Shown: piece after piece, positions 11,489 through 23,073 of the stretch
Numbering within the stretch: position 1 is the first letter of the stretch
How the letters are laid out: each line of letters starts with the position of its first letter
Source: Trichosphaerium sp. ATCC 40318
Taxonomy: Eukaryota > Discosea > Flabellinia > Trichosidae
Reading direction: 5' to 3'
Length of the DNA stretch: 64,000 nt
Assembly: GCA_038496445.1 (NCBI GenBank)
Contig: JALMLS010000220.1
Span: forward strand, 124,001-188,000
Notes under the pieces: model-generated
What the model saw: only the letters and a program-made list of their open reading frames with translations
Database searches by the model: none
Told to the model about the DNA's origin: nothing
Made by a program: the position numbers and the translations under genes

Positions 11489-13368
11489 ATGCAAGAAACA
11501 CCTGAGTGGATATTACTACAACATTATGACGCTCTAATTCACGTTTGCATGTTCTTGGATGTAAAAGCCGCCTGCACGTTTGCAATGGCGTCTAAAACAA
11601 CTAAAAGCGCGTCTGGAGAAAATATTGTTTGGCGCAGGTAACAAAACGTCAACTTCTTGCCTACAACGTGTAATTGTATTAGAATACATCGGAAAACGCT
11701 CGAAACTCAGGCGTGGGCACCACACGTAGCTCGCTTCTTTGTTTCGGACTTCAAAACCACAGTACAAGCTTTAAAAACGGCTCAATCGTATATGTGGGGA
11801 CTAACAGGTACGTACATTGTGTCAAGGGCTTGTGTTTGTAGCTACCATAAAATACGTGTTTCTTACGTGTTAAAATCGACGTGGTAGCAAGCCCTGGCTA
11901 CGTTGTGAGCGATTGCTAACACTGATTAAACAAAAGGTTGCGGCAGACTTGCAGCAGCTCTAGATCACAAAAAAATACAGGGAAAACAACAAAAAACTCC
12001 GCTGTTGGTAGAAAAATACAAATTCGTTAAATTTGGCAAGTGACAACCTACTTTTTTTGGAGGAATTTGCTGTTCCGTTTGCTTTTTTTTTCTTGAAATT
12101 TGACATGCTTTTATTCTTCTGTTGTATGGACGTAATACGACCTAATGTATCTAACAGGTATAACACACGAACATGGTGGATGTGCCATTGACCAAAAGGG
12201 CCGTGCATGGACATGGGGACTAACGTAAGTGACTTCAAATGGAAAAAAACCCCAAAAAGACAAAAAAGAGTGTAACTGTTTATTTTAAGACGATCACCAG
12301 TAGTTGTTGATATTGGTGAAGATACATTCAAAGTAAAAGAGATAACAATGGGTCATGACCGTTATTTACTGGTGACGACTAATGGACGTATGTAACACAA
12401 ATAGTAAATGATGACATAGTTAAACTTCATACTAGGCGTGTATAAGGTTAACAAGTCTGGAAAATGGGTCCTAAAGTATAACCTCCTCATCTCTTGAAGC
12501 ATTGTTTTTACATTCTATAATAATTGTATTCTAGGTACAGTGGAGGCAATGCTGTATCTTGTTGTAGCAAGAGCTTTGATCACTATTTTTTAACAAGTGA
12601 CGGTTCAGTTTTTGATGTTTCAAACAGCAACACTCCTATAAATTCTCAAGTGTACAAAAAATTATGTTCTACTTATAGAACTGGTCTTATGATGATAACA
12701 GAAAGTGGAGATTTTCATTATAACACTGACACAAAATCGGATATACCAGAAAGAGTAGAAAGTGTACGTTATCGTTTCAACTAAAAACCTTTCTTACAAC
12801 TGATTTCTACAACAAAAATACTTTCTTACACCTGTATTTCTACAGATGTCAGGAGGCTCCTGTCACTATGGTGCTGTCACTAGCAATCACAACTTATACT
12901 TATGGGGTGACAACTCAATGGGTCAGGTATTTATCCATAACATGAATAAGATATCAAAGATTCTAATACTTTTCAAAGGTAGGAAAAGATGCAACTGAAG
13001 TACCTACAAAAAGTGACTATTTCAAAGAAAATGTCCTTAAAGTGACTTGTGGGGCAGGAGTCTATGGTGGAGGTAATTAAAAATCTCATTATGATTGACG
13101 TCAATGCAGTTTAATCACTGACACTATTAAATAGGTGGTACAAGTGTACTTACAAAGGACTGGCAAATACATAACTTTGGATGGTCACCTGATAAAATAC
13201 ATACTAAACCAAGTCATGTCACAGAGTTCTCAGATAGGTACACAAGCTATAATTAAACCTATTTAATGGTATAACACTCTACATAGGTATGTTTTGGATG
13301 TTGTACGAGGAGAGGACTATATGACAGCGATAGTGACAAGTAAAACAAGACAGCAACTTAACTTGTGA
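11489..13368 (+). CDS. F-box protein with RCC1-like beta-propeller repeats
   Basis: The first exon encodes an F-box-like helix set (LIHVCMFLDVKAACTFAMAS, then ENIVWR). F-boxes usually bind Skp1 and bring substrates to an SCF ubiquitin ligase. Later exons carry RCC1-type blades, recognised by their Trp-Gly motifs: YMWGLTG (end of exon 2, spliced at GTACGT near 11804), AWTWGLT (12170-12222), LYLWGDNSMGQ (12846-12925) and HNFGWSPDK (13136-13236). Conserved Gly/Cys spacing such as CGAGVYGG lies between them. The protein ends QQLNL then TGA at 13366. About seven short introns interrupt it. RCC1 repeats form a beta-propeller for protein binding; the partner here is unknown. The small exon around 12440-12480 is the least certain. 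The gene is unlikely to be the Ran exchange factor itself, because it carries an F-box and the repeats are degenerate. Confidence 0.78.
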
Positions 13369-13530
13369 AAATGAAGTTTTTCGCCAAAGTTGTAAATAAA
13401 GTTATCTATTTGACACATTTCCAAGTTCCATCTAAAGGTTCTTTAATAACCATTTTGTGGCCAAATTTACTAGGACGGAGCACAATTGAGACTTTCTATC
13501 ACCAATGATAACTACTTTATTGTACACCCT

Positions 13531-13720
13531 TCAATCTACAACATCCATGTCTACAAGTACCGTGTGGACACTTGCCAGTGCGTTCATACCTTTGTCTGTT
13601 ATATAGGTGGATATTAATTCAATCTTATGTACACCTGACAATTCTTTGATGCCTTTATCTGTTATATTAGTGTGGGATATATTAATTCCATGTACACCTG
13701 CCAATGCCTTCATACCCTCA
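13531..13720 (-). pseudogene. 3' fragment of the LRR gene, cut off by a retroposon insertion
   Basis: On the minus strand this codes NEGMKALAGVHGINI and two further repeat units with the ITDKG signature, ending MDVVD then stop. It is the natural C-terminal continuation of the LRR reading frame at 14248-15303. The two parts are separated by the element at 13722-14268. The frame on each side of the insertion agrees (DEGMK before, NEGMKALAG after), so this was one gene. As it stands the fragment has no start and is probably not translated. Confidence 0.85.
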
Positions 13721-13721
13721 T

Positions 13722-14268
13722 TTTTTTTTTTTTTTTTTTTAAGTCTATGGTTTTTATTGGGATGTCTCACCATCCAGTATACAACATTGATGTTTTTCAA
13801 TCAGGTTTTACAACTTTACACAACTACAATGAAATTATATTTGTGGAGCACATTTCTGTGTTAAGGGTTTGAACCTTTCCATTCCAGCACCATGTATTAA
13901 TTTTCAAATGGCAGTCTATTTTTCTATTTGTATTTGAATCATCCATGTATGAGGGGGCTGACAACCGTATATTTTACCTTGCCTCTAGTCTGGAGATTGC
14001 TAGTTGTTTTTGTGGGTGGTCACCCAGGCACAGCATGCCTGGTCGTTCCCAAGAATCAAACCAACATCACTAGTCAATATCAACTCATTTATAAGCTTTC
14101 ATCCCATCATACCTGCCGCAACCCACTCTTTTGGGGGTTATCCGGTGGAATTTGGAATTGGCCAACAGCTTTTTAAAATGAGAAAGAATTTTCTCTTGAA
14201 GGGACTTGAACCAGGGACTCAATCAATTTAATTAATAGGAAAACCATTTAACTACAGGGACTGAACCT
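13722..14268 (-). mobile_element. tRNA-derived, poly(A)-tailed SINE-like retroposon
   Basis: Read on the minus strand, the element starts at 14268 with a tRNA-like head. An A-box-like TAGTTAAATGG lies at 14254-14244 and a B-box-like GGTTCAAGTCC at 14212-14202. A roughly 450-nt body without any credible reading frame follows, ending in an A-tract seen as a T-run at 13722-13740 on the plus strand. A 14-bp target-site duplication flanks it on both sides. This is the classic form of a SINE mobilised by LINE machinery. The body also contains short palindromes (for example around 14026-14041). I saw no second copy in the window, so copy number is unknown. Confidence 0.85.
14202..14254 (-). promoter_or_regulatory. 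RNA polymerase III internal promoter (A and B boxes) of the SINE
   Basis: TAGTTAAATGG (14254-14244) fits an A box. GGTTCAAGTCC (14212-14202) fits the B-box consensus GGTTCRANTCC. The spacing between them is like that in a tRNA gene. The anticodon and acceptor stems do not pair convincingly, so this is a tRNA relic rather than a working tRNA gene. Confidence 0.7.
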
Positions 14269-15303
14269 CTTCATACCCTCATCAGTTATTGATTCACAAC
14301 TCCTCAAGCAGATAGTGTGTACTCCTGCTAAAGCCTTCAAACCTTTGTCTGTAATATGAGTACATCCAATATCAATCTTATGTACACCTGCCAATGCCTC
14401 TATACCCTCGTCTGTTATTGACTTGCAATTTGTCAAGTTGATAGTGTGTACTCCTGCTAAAGCCTTCAAACCTTTGTCTGTGATATATGTACATGCCAAC
14501 TTAATCTTATGTACACCCGCCAATGCCTCTATACCCTCATCTGTTATTAATCTACAACTACTCAAGGAGATAGTGTGTACTCCTGCTAAAGCCTTCAAAC
14601 CTTTGTCTGTGATATATGTACATGCCAACTTAATCTTATGTACACCCGCCAATGCCAATATACCCTCATCTGTTATTGATCTACAACTACTCAAGGAGAT
14701 AGTGTGTACTCCTGCTAATGCCTTCAAACCCTTGTCTGTAACATGAGTACATCCAATATCAATCTCATGTACACCTGCCAATGCCTCTATACCCTCATCT
14801 GTTATTGACTTACAATTCCTTAAGCAGATAGTGTGTACTCCCGCTAATGCCATTATACCCTTGTCTGTTATTGATTTACAATTACTAAAGTAGATAGAGT
14901 GGACTCCTGCTAATGCCTTCAAACCCTCGTATGTTATTGATTTACAATTCCTCAAGTAGATAGTGTGTACTCCTGCTAAAGCCTTCAAGCCTTTGTCTGT
15001 AATGCGAGTACCTTTATGATTGATCGTATGTATACCCACCAACCAACTGTCTACAGGACGTGGTCCATTTAAGAAAATAATGGTATTCTGAAGTAAAGGA
15101 CTGCCAGAAAGAATTTTAAGTTCCTCATCGCTTTCAACATTGATTCTACGATATCCAATGTGTTTATGTACGATATTATGGAGTAAGTGGCACGTTTGTG
15201 CTGAACGGAGGGTAAATGTCCCAACTTTAAGAATATGAACTATTAATTCAACTGGGAGCGCTACAAGGCCGAATATGTACTTTTCTTTGCCGGCTCCTTC
15301 CAT
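14248..15303 (-). CDS. F-box-like leucine-rich-repeat protein, C-terminus replaced by SINE sequence
   Basis: This intronless frame of 351 codons starts ATG at 15303. The N-terminal 70 residues look F-box-like (FGLVALPVELIVHIL, then RSAQTCHLLHNIVHKHIGY). About ten LRR units follow with the pattern ITDKGLKALAGVHTI plus a short variable strand (such as SLSSCRS). The tight similarity of neighbouring units suggests recent internal duplication. The last seven or so codons (RFSPCS) come from the SINE; the original tail is at 13531-13720. This truncation removes about two and a half repeats but leaves the F-box-like part, so a shortened protein could still be made. The expected role is an SCF substrate adaptor, but the F-box is weak and the target unknown. 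The same family occurs at 48416, 58338 and 63253. Confidence 0.8.
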   Translation of the reverse strand: MEGAGKEKYIFGLVALPVELIVHILKVGTFTLRSAQTCHLLHNIVHKHIGYRRINVESDEELKILSGSPLLQNTIIFLNGPRPVDSWLVGIHTINHKGTRITDKGLKALAGVHTIYLRNCKSITYEGLKALAGVHSIYFSNCKSITDKGIMALAGVHTICLRNCKSITDEGIEALAGVHEIDIGCTHVTDKGLKALAGVHTISLSSCRSITDEGILALAGVHKIKLACTYITDKGLKALAGVHTISLSSCRLITDEGIEALAGVHKIKLACTYITDKGLKALAGVHTINLTNCKSITDEGIEALAGVHKIDIGCTHITDKGLKALAGVHTICLRSCESITDEGMKRFSPCS

Positions 15304-15565
15304 TTTGTTAGAAAAACCAATTAGTCTGTGTAATTGAAGGCAGCTAGCCTCCTGAATAAATACGAAGGTGTAACTCTATAAACAACTTAAAGTTGTGCCT
15401 TAAGCTGACTTAGTTCTTATCGATACATGTTGTCTTTCTGATACGTAAGTAGTCTTGCTTCTGGTGTGGCAGCTCTCGTACTTTAACGTCTATAAATTTT
15501 AACTGAAAAGTGGTATCTTGAATGTTACCAGCTGGGAAAAACAGAAAAGTTGAAGAAGAATTTAA

Positions 15566-17080
15566 ATGTCAAATTCCGCTTTTTGTTTCTTACGGACTAT
15601 TCAAAACTTACCTAATATGATACGACACACACCTAGAGAGCTCTCCGTAACGATACCAAATGGTTTAACCATAGGAGGACGTATTTGGGGCCAATCTACA
15701 GCAACAAATAAAGTATTATGCATACACGGCTTTTTAGACAACGCCGCAACGTTTGATGTGCTTATACCGCGCTTGTTAAACATCCTAGATGGTACGTATC
15801 AGTTTCCCGAATTATTTACCCGACGCTTTTCCGAAAACTACTTCAAACGCATATAAAATGCAGGGTTTGTGTTTCCAAGCGTATTTGCGGACAAATTGGT
15901 AAATTGGATTGTACCTTTACATAATCGCCTCAAATTACATGCTTACGCACTCGTAGAGCCTACAGAGTTTGTGTGCATGGATTGCGCAGGCCACGGAAAT
16001 TCCAGCCACAGATCAAAAGATGGGCAGTATTGTTATACCAATAGAGCTATGGATGCAATACAAGTCGCTACAGCGCTAGGATGGGATAAATTTTCACTCA
16101 TGGTAAGCAATAAATGCAAAAACTTTTTGCCAATTTTTTCTTTTTACACTTTTTTTTTCAACTGTTTAACTTTTTGATGAATAGAGTCATTCTATGGGTG
16201 CCAATACAAGTGTTTTGATAGCTGGTATTGTTCCCGATCGTATTATAAAAACAGTATGCATTGATTGCATAGGACCACCTACAAGAGAACTTGAAGAAAC
16301 AACAGGTACTTGGAATCAATTTATTTTTTTTTACACAATCGAATTGTTTTCTGTGAATTCTTGTCATATGATGCTTAGGCTACATTGTTTATTATTCATG
16401 CTTTAGTAATTTTTGTTTTATACTATTCCATATGTTCTATTGTCAGCAAACCGATTAATTATTGTTAGTGCTACTAAGGAAACACATTGAAATGCAAGAA
16501 AAAATGCTTAACAGAAAACGTAGACTATACAAAACAAGAGACGAAGCAGTTAGTCGTATAACTTCATTAAACCCATTCTTGAAACCAAGCTCAGCAACAT
16601 ATCTTTGTAATTATGGTATGAAGGAGGTTGAAGGTGGTACGTTAAACCTTTTCAAAACACGTGCAAAGCAACAATGAACGCAACTAATTTTTTTAAACAG
16701 GTTTCATGTTTAAGCATGATTTAAGACTTAGTTTCAGATTTCCTCCAAACCAAGGATACTCTCGCGAACAAACAGACCAATTTTTAAAAGCAATAACATG
16801 CCCTTTACTTCTATTTTGGGCTTCTCCAAATAAGCGTAATTATAAAGCCAACGAGCAACGGTACAGCATCAACTTATAGCTTTTTTTTTTCAATTGGTTC
16901 CTACCACTTTGATTTTCTTTCTTCTCGACTTCTCTGTGCTTACTTTTTTATAGTGCTCTTGAATATCAAGCTCTAATTAAAGATTTCAGAAAGATAAATG
17001 TAGATGCAGGCCATCATTTTCATCTTGATGAGCCAGAACTTTGTGATGAACACATTGCAAAATTTTTCTCAACCAAATAA
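15566..17080 (+). CDS. Alpha/beta-fold serine hydrolase (SERHL/kraken-like)
   Basis: ATG 15566 opens a protein of about 320 residues in several exons. It has the oxyanion motif HGFLDNAATFD, then DCAGHGNSSHRS, the nucleophile elbow SHSMGAN (Ser nucleophile, exon from 16184), a cap region (KHIEMQEKMLNRKRRLYKTR), and CPLLLFWASPN. The catalytic His is in AGHHFHLDEPE near the C-terminus. The order and the cap sequence resemble mammalian SERHL2 and insect kraken, hydrolases of unknown substrate sometimes placed in peroxisomes. The C-terminus here is STK, not a clear peroxisomal SKL. Introns start GTACGTATC (15792) and GTACGTTAA (16637), consistent with the local splice style. The short exon before 16462 is less certain. 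It shares a 262-bp divergent promoter region with the LRR gene on the other strand. Confidence 0.85.
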
Positions 17081-17652
17081 AATAGCTGTACATAAACTGA
17101 TTGAAAAATAAATTAAAACCTTGAAAATGTACACAGTACAGCATTTCAATAACTTATCTTGTAAGATTAGTTCACACGTATTGTACTATTTCAGAACTGT
17201 CGTATGTAATGATGTAGGGAACTGTTCCATATTCCAAAACGTAAGCTTTGTTAAAAATGCCAAGGCGATTTTGAGTCAGCTTCACTATCAAACTGCTTGT
17301 TACTTTTAGCTAGTTATTCCGGACTTTTTTTGCAATTATTCTTGTAACAAAACGTCCTAGTTTCCTTGTTTTGAAGAGTGCACTTTCACTTTATGTTTCA
17401 ATTTACATTTGCCTTTACTATTTTGTCACTTATTCTCCAGGTTTACCGTAAAACTGAGTTGTATTTCATTGAAATTGTTGTTTACACTTCTCGTCTTAAT
17501 CATAGTTTTCGCCAAAGGACGTTTTGTTTCAAAAATAATTGCAAATGTTGAGTGGTTGTGAACTAAACGAATGGAATTACTACAAGAGTTACGGAGAATT
17601 ATTTATTAGTACTGATGAATAGCGGGTAAATGAGAACACAAAATGGCATCCT
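17081..17652. other. Convergent intergenic region
   Basis: The hydrolase gene and the methyltransferase-like gene both end here. AATAAA-like sequences occur near 17108. I find no coding frame with family similarity; short open frames look random. Confidence 0.5.
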
Positions 17653-18470
17653 TCAAAATATAAACGGAACTAATCTGTACTTCACAGTCTGTGTGTAATC
17701 CTTATATCCAGGCAACTCACGTTGAAGTGTAGTATCTTCCAAGTATGTTCGTAGAAGCAAAAGAAATAGAGAAACAGAGCATGCTATCCACCCATAAAAG
17801 CTTTGGAATAAAATAGCTGTCGAACAAAACTGCATAAACAAAAGCACATAACCTGGGTGTCGGATATACGCATAAGGACCTGATCTACAAACCTAGTAAT
17901 CTTTGTTAAACATGCGAACTGTTTTACATTAAAAAAAAATCACGTGATGTACAAAAAAGGTAAACGTCATACCTGATGGTTCCTGTCTTTCTGAATTCTT
18001 ACATAGGAGCTGAAAAACTTATTGATACGCATCAGACCATAAAACATTCCTTGTACAACTACAAACATAGCTCCACCAAAAAACTGTACATCCATAGTTA
18101 GTTTTAGAGCTTAACAGAAGAATTTGAACGTACTGCGATTGTTTTATCGTGTCCTTTGTTTGAATCAAATGCTGAGGCTATCGGTATCCCAATAAACCAG
18201 TTTACCATCTAGTTGTACAGTAGTAAGTACGTTAAAGGTATTTAAGGTTCAAAAGGCTTACCATGTAGTAAGCAAGGCTCAAATCCCATCTTTTTGTTGT
18301 TTTGTCTGTTGCACTATTCTTCCTCTCTTTTTTGACATCCGGAGGAACAATCTTTGCTCGGAGTATCTAGCACAAGCGTCAAACATGAAAAAAAGAAAAA
18401 AGATGTTCATCGTTTTTTTGCCATTTTTGTACGTACAAGACACACGCAGAAGCATGCTATATACGTCCAT
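17653..18470 (-). CDS. Isoprenylcysteine methyltransferase-like membrane protein
   Basis: The last exon encodes GPYAYIRHPGYVLLFMQF, two hydrophobic helices, and the tail ELPGYKDYTQTVKYRLVPFI. This is the signature of the ICMT/PEMT-type integral membrane methyltransferases, where the RHPGY and E...Y...V.YRL.P motifs bind S-adenosylmethionine. Upstream exons give a hydrophobic FFGGAMFVVVQGMFYGLMR segment, MVNWFIGIPIASAF, and SKIVPPDVKKERKN near the N-terminus. Exons are joined by introns starting GTATGAC, GTACGTTC and GTAAGCC on this strand. The start is uncertain: the frame stays open upstream of ATG 18470 to about 18660 without another ATG, so an extra 5' exon is possible. The family includes both protein carboxyl methyltransferases and small-molecule enzymes; which applies cannot be told from sequence. 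Confidence 0.75.
17939..17948. promoter_or_regulatory. ATCACGTGAT palindrome, intronic
   Basis: An exact 10-bp palindrome with a bHLH-type CACGTG core lies inside an intron of the methyltransferase-like gene. The identical 10-mer also occurs at 29558, 40064, 49783, 59639 and 60975. Confidence 0.45.
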
Positions 18471-18600
18471 AGTGATTCCCAGAGTAATAAAGAATAGAGA
18501 AACTCTTGCATTGCGTTTGTTTGGTGTTAGTTGGGATAATGGCAATTGAACATCAGATACTAAATTGAGGAAATAGTCAAAGGAGTTCAGAGTTTTAAGT

Positions 18601-18684
18601 AGACAGGGTACAAAAACTAATGTTCAAATAAAACTCTTCAATAGACAGGGTACAAAAACTAATGTTCAAATAAAACTCTTCAAT
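18601..18684. repeat. 42-bp perfect tandem duplication
   Basis: The unit starting AGACAGGGTACAAAAACTAA is present twice, at 18601-18642 and 18643-18684, with no mismatch. It lies 5' of the methyltransferase-like gene, outside confident coding sequence. Confidence 0.9.
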
Positions 18685-18942
18685 AGACCTGGAATCATAT
18701 TTCAAAGAGGTATTTTCCATGCCGATTCATATACCCGTATTTTGATTCGTAGTACAGCATCTCGCTCTGTGGCTTTTTTTAGTTAATCATTGATCGATTC
18801 AAATTAATTCGAACAGGTGGGATTTTTTAACACGTGCTACACTATGATACCAATTTGAAAAAAATTTGTTCGCTTTTGTTTGGCTGAAGTTTTTTTTAAA
18901 TTCTTGTTTACAATTCTCTAGTTTACAAAGAGAGTATATTAT

Positions 18943-21900
18943 TTACACCCTGAACGCAGCACAAGTTGTATGATCCATCTTTCCTGGGTACGCAGTATAA
19001 TCTTCAGGAACTTTATCACCTGTAGATTGCATAAACTCTCGACTCTTCTTTGTCAAGTCCCTTTTTTTAAAACATCAGTTCACGTGGACGTTTATTTTTT
19101 TTTGATTGAGAAAAAGATCAAAATAATAATAATAAACAGTTCGTACTCGCAATGTCGCATTAAGATATCTGTAAGAGCTTTAGGATTCTTTGCAAGACTA
19201 ATACGTTTGGATATGACTTTAATTCTTGCTGCTTCTCTGACATGGTCAGGAACATCTACAACGAAAATAAGGTTCAAAAGTAACGAACAACGAGGAGGAA
19301 AAAAAAAACCAGACTAAAAACAGAACAGAACTCTCACCTTCCCAATTGTCATAGTCAGTATATTTTTTAGGATCCAAACCCATGTAATGCGGATCAAAAT
19401 TATCGTGAACACCGTCCGATACAACAAATATGATATCCCCTACACAGAATTTAAAAAAACAGCAAAAAACGCAACACCATAAGTAGAAGCAAGCGTTACC
19501 TTTACGGCAGGGTGTGTAGTAAAGTGACAAGTTCGATAAATCAGCTTTATCACCATCATAAGGTCCAATACGTCCACCACTATCCTTACAATCGACACTT
19601 CCACGATTATTCAAGGTTATTTCGTGTACTTGTTTGTCTGAATGTCAAATGTCAAAACAAAGCGCCTTCTGAGTAAGAATTTGTGTACGTACCTTTGCCT
19701 TCAGGCCACAAGAACGCTTTGCAATCACCAACACTAATACATAAGAAAACAAGTTCAGGCAAAAACGGATCTCTACAAAAAAATTAGAAGGAACTAAACG
19801 CTGCAGCGAGCGTACTCTGCACGATTAAGACTAAGAATTAATCCTCCACATAATGTAGTCTGTCCTACGCGATTTACATTTGGATCATTCAAATCAGCTA
19901 TAACTGCTTGGTGTGCACAGCTGAGAGCTCTACAAGAGGCTTTAGGAACAAATTAGAGGCTTGCACTGTACTTACTTAATTAGCATTAAGGAAGCGGCGT
20001 GAATATCATCACATTGTCCTTGCTGCTCAATAACATAATTTGTAAACGCCCTGTTCGCTTTCTCAGAAGCAACCTTTGGTCCAACACCCCAATTACAGCC
20101 ATCTACGCGAAAAGAACAATTAAAAACAAACACCGCAAAACCTAACATGAGAGTTCACTACGTACCCGTTACACATATTATTGTTCTATTCTCGTATAAT
20201 TTTACTTGATACCTATCACAAACAGGATCACCAAATCGGCTTGATTTACCTAAGTGGCTTATCAACAACTTTGTTGGCGATTTTATACAAAAACCACCAA
20301 TATTATACACGTACCAGGTAAAAGTGGGTATGTAGATATCGTAGCAGCAGCAGCACGATCTTGAAAGTAAGAAAATATTTGAGTATCAGTTGGTCCCCAT
20401 AGAGACATGAGCTCGTGCCCAGCTTGTTCCTTCAAAGAGTTAGGCATGAAATAGGCTATAGAGCAAGTAGAACCTGAGAAAGTTGGTGGTTTGGTATGTT
20501 AACTAACAGGTGATCTATTGTGAATGTATACGCTGCAAGCCATTCATTGACATTACGCATTAAGAGTGTTTTCTTTTTGTTCATCTTTTTCCTTGGCGCT
20601 AAGAACCATGTAAATTACATGAGCGATAGACAAAAAAAAAAAAGAAAAGAAGTGAGCACCTTGCTTTTTTCTACTACCCTTTACACCTCTTGGCTTTGTA
20701 GGACTAAGAACTTGTTTTGTTGGTTGTTTATCACGTAGTCCTTGCGCCTAAATACAAACAAGCGGTGAGAATACGTCACTAACAGTTTTTATCCTTTTTT
20801 GTTTTCGTGAAAGCGCAAACCAAGAGTAAAATAAAAAATGAAAATCGTAAATCTCAAATCACGTGGAACGCACTTCGTCAACTGCGAAGTTTATTGCTGA
20901 GTCTGCTCTGCTATCTACTTCTTTTATCCTTTCCCCGATATCAGTAATTGTTGTAAACAAAAAAAAAAGCGTACAGTGCGGAAATAGAGTTCAACTTCTG
21001 TTTTAACCTATTAGCGAGTTTCTCCCATGATTCTGCGCGTTGCTTGTATTCATGGCTTTTAGCTTCCCAGTTTGTTGCTGAAAAATACCACCTAACAGTC
21101 TGTTAGCCAATATACACACGAGATGCCATATTTTGGTTGGTTTACAACGGCTTTTTTTTTTTGTTGTTTTTTTATGGTTGCCACGTTCGTACAACAGTAC
21201 GTACTTTTCTGCTTGGTCTTTCCAGTGTGTCACTTGTTCCTTTAGCGGTAGAGATGATACACCTCTTTGCCCAGGAGGTGTTGAGGTCTGTGAGGATGCG
21301 CTAGTCTGCTTTGAGTGACCATTAGAAGCGTTTGAGTCTTGTAGTGGTCGTGGTGAGGCTCTAAAATACATTATAAATAATGAATCGCTTAGCGTTTGCT
21401 TTTTAATTGAAAGAAAGCGTTCTAAAGCTAATCGGTGCGACTGTAAAAACAAAAAACTTCCATCAAAAAAATAAAATAAAAATAAAACAATTAACCCACT
21501 ATGTCGTAACGACACATACGGCGGAAGGTCAGACAAGTCCGGGGGTTTTGTTAATACTCCTAAAGGCGAGCTGGATGATGATACTCCTTTTCTTTGATGG
21601 CGCTTGGAACGCTGTACGTCTTCGTTAAACATCAATCCGAGACGGCGCTTTTTATTCTCAGACGTCGCTAGAGTCCTTTTAATAAGACCTGACTCTTGTA
21701 GCGTCAACTCATCACCACTAATCGGTGTATTGGCCATAGCGTTTTTTAAATAGTCAACTAAGCGTTTTGTAGAGTCACATTTGAGATTACGGCAATACTT
21801 GACACTACACAATGTATTCCAGCTACATCATTACCAACCCAGCTCACCCTTAGGACAGAAAAAAGCACGTTTTTGGTCTTACAAGTTTTTTGGCTTTTTT

Positions 21901-22834
21901 GCACAAAATTAAATAAACCGGAAACAGCAAAATTGACTTAAACACGCACGTAAAAGATCGAGACGTAGATACTTCTGCAGCCAAGAACTTTGTAAAGCGT
22001 GATTCCAGACGCACTTGTATTTCTCCTTCTGCCCAGTCAAAGAAATCTGATGTTAACGGCTTATCGCTAGCTAAACCATTCTTTACTTGCTGTATGAGCG
22101 ATTGATCAAATCCAACAGAGTCTGTAGCGCTATCTATTTGAGAAAAAAGTTAATCGAACAAAAAGTTTTCAATTCAATCAAAGCCTGTAACTGCTCATGA
22201 TAGGGTTACCTTTGATATACGTATGGTAAATATTACACGCCTTAGATTTCACTGCAGCTTCGTCCGAAAAATCGAATTTACGATAAGCAACAAGCGCTTC
22301 GTAAGCGTCAAATAGCTCCTTACTACGACACTGCTTCAAATACGCTATAAAATCATCTAAAACGACGTTGTGAATACTGCTCAGAAAATGACAATAAGGT
22401 ATCATACTCTTTTGGGGTGTTTGTTCCAAAACTGATCGGAACGACTTTAATCCTGGTCTTGGAGAGGACTTCACGACTTCATCTATTGGTCTAAAGACAA
22501 TTGGTTGATGGAAAATTGACGTAACAATAAAACAAAAGAAGTGTGTACATCAAAAAGCCTTTCGGGGAATCAGCAGACGTGCTAGGCTTTGTTTCCGAAG
22601 AGCTTGTTGGTGTAAGTGGCCTAACCCATTTCTGGTTTTTGTGAATAAGACCCCTGTTTAGTAAAGCAGCGTGTAACTCACTTGTTCAGACGTTATAGAA
22701 GAAGATCTGTGTTTAGAGAGTAAATTTGGGCGTGTGCTCGGTGATCCAACGATAGAGTCAAGTTCCGGTGAACCACTCATCCCAAGAGGCCTCGGAGAGG
22801 TTGCAATAGCGTTTATATTGATAGAGTTGTGCAT
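18943..22834 (-). CDS. RGS domain - coiled coil - PPM/PP2C-type phosphatase domain protein (probable fusion)
   Basis: ATG 22834 opens a Ser/Pro-rich leader. An RGS domain follows: FLSSIHNVVLDDFIAYL, AVKSKACNIYHTYI, and after an intron DFFDWAEGEIQVRLESRF. RGS domains speed GTP hydrolysis by G-alpha. A low-complexity Ser/Gln region and a coiled coil (VTHWKDQAEK, EYKQRAESWEKLANRLKQKL) lead to about 20880. A PPM-type phosphatase domain follows in exons down to 18943: DGCNWGVGPKVASEKA, SVGDCKAFLWPEG, IIFVVSDGVHDNFDP and the tail GKMDHTTCAAFRV. Without splicing the RGS part would stop at 20859. A GTGCGT donor at about 20874 joins in phase to the exon starting AQGLRD near 20752. The PPM part has no plausible ATG of its own, so I call one gene. 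The metal-site Asp residues at DGCNWG and SDGVHD are present. Two separate genes remain possible. Confidence 0.7.
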
Positions 22835-23073
22835 TTGAAGCAATTACTGTTTGTAATGGTTGCTATCACTATGTAGTTGGCATTATATTCCGGCGAACAG
22901 TCACACAATAGGCCTTTGTTATCTAAAACGGAATTTAGAAACGGAAAGTCGCACTAGGTAAATACGAGAAGAAAAAACAATCAGTCTAGCCTAAAAAGGA
23001 GTTTAATTCGTGAGCAACCTATCGCGATGTCATAGACTGTAAGTCTAGCCTCATCGTAATAAAAACAGGCGGC

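Larger units (their letters stand above)
13708..14282. repeat. 14-bp target-site duplication around the SINE
   Basis: CTTCATACCCTCAT occurs at 13708-13721 and again at 14269-14282, exactly outside the element. The perfect match and its length are typical of target-primed reverse transcription. The match being perfect suggests a fairly recent insertion. Confidence 0.9.

Noticed and set aside
13928-14231. Two overlapping plus-strand frames within the SINE
   Set aside because: They run antisense through a non-coding retroposon body.
14423-14746. 107-codon plus-strand frame over the LRR gene
   Set aside because: It is antisense to regular LRR repeats and is kept open by their periodic codons. 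Similar shadows lie at 49029-49625 and 58465-59544.
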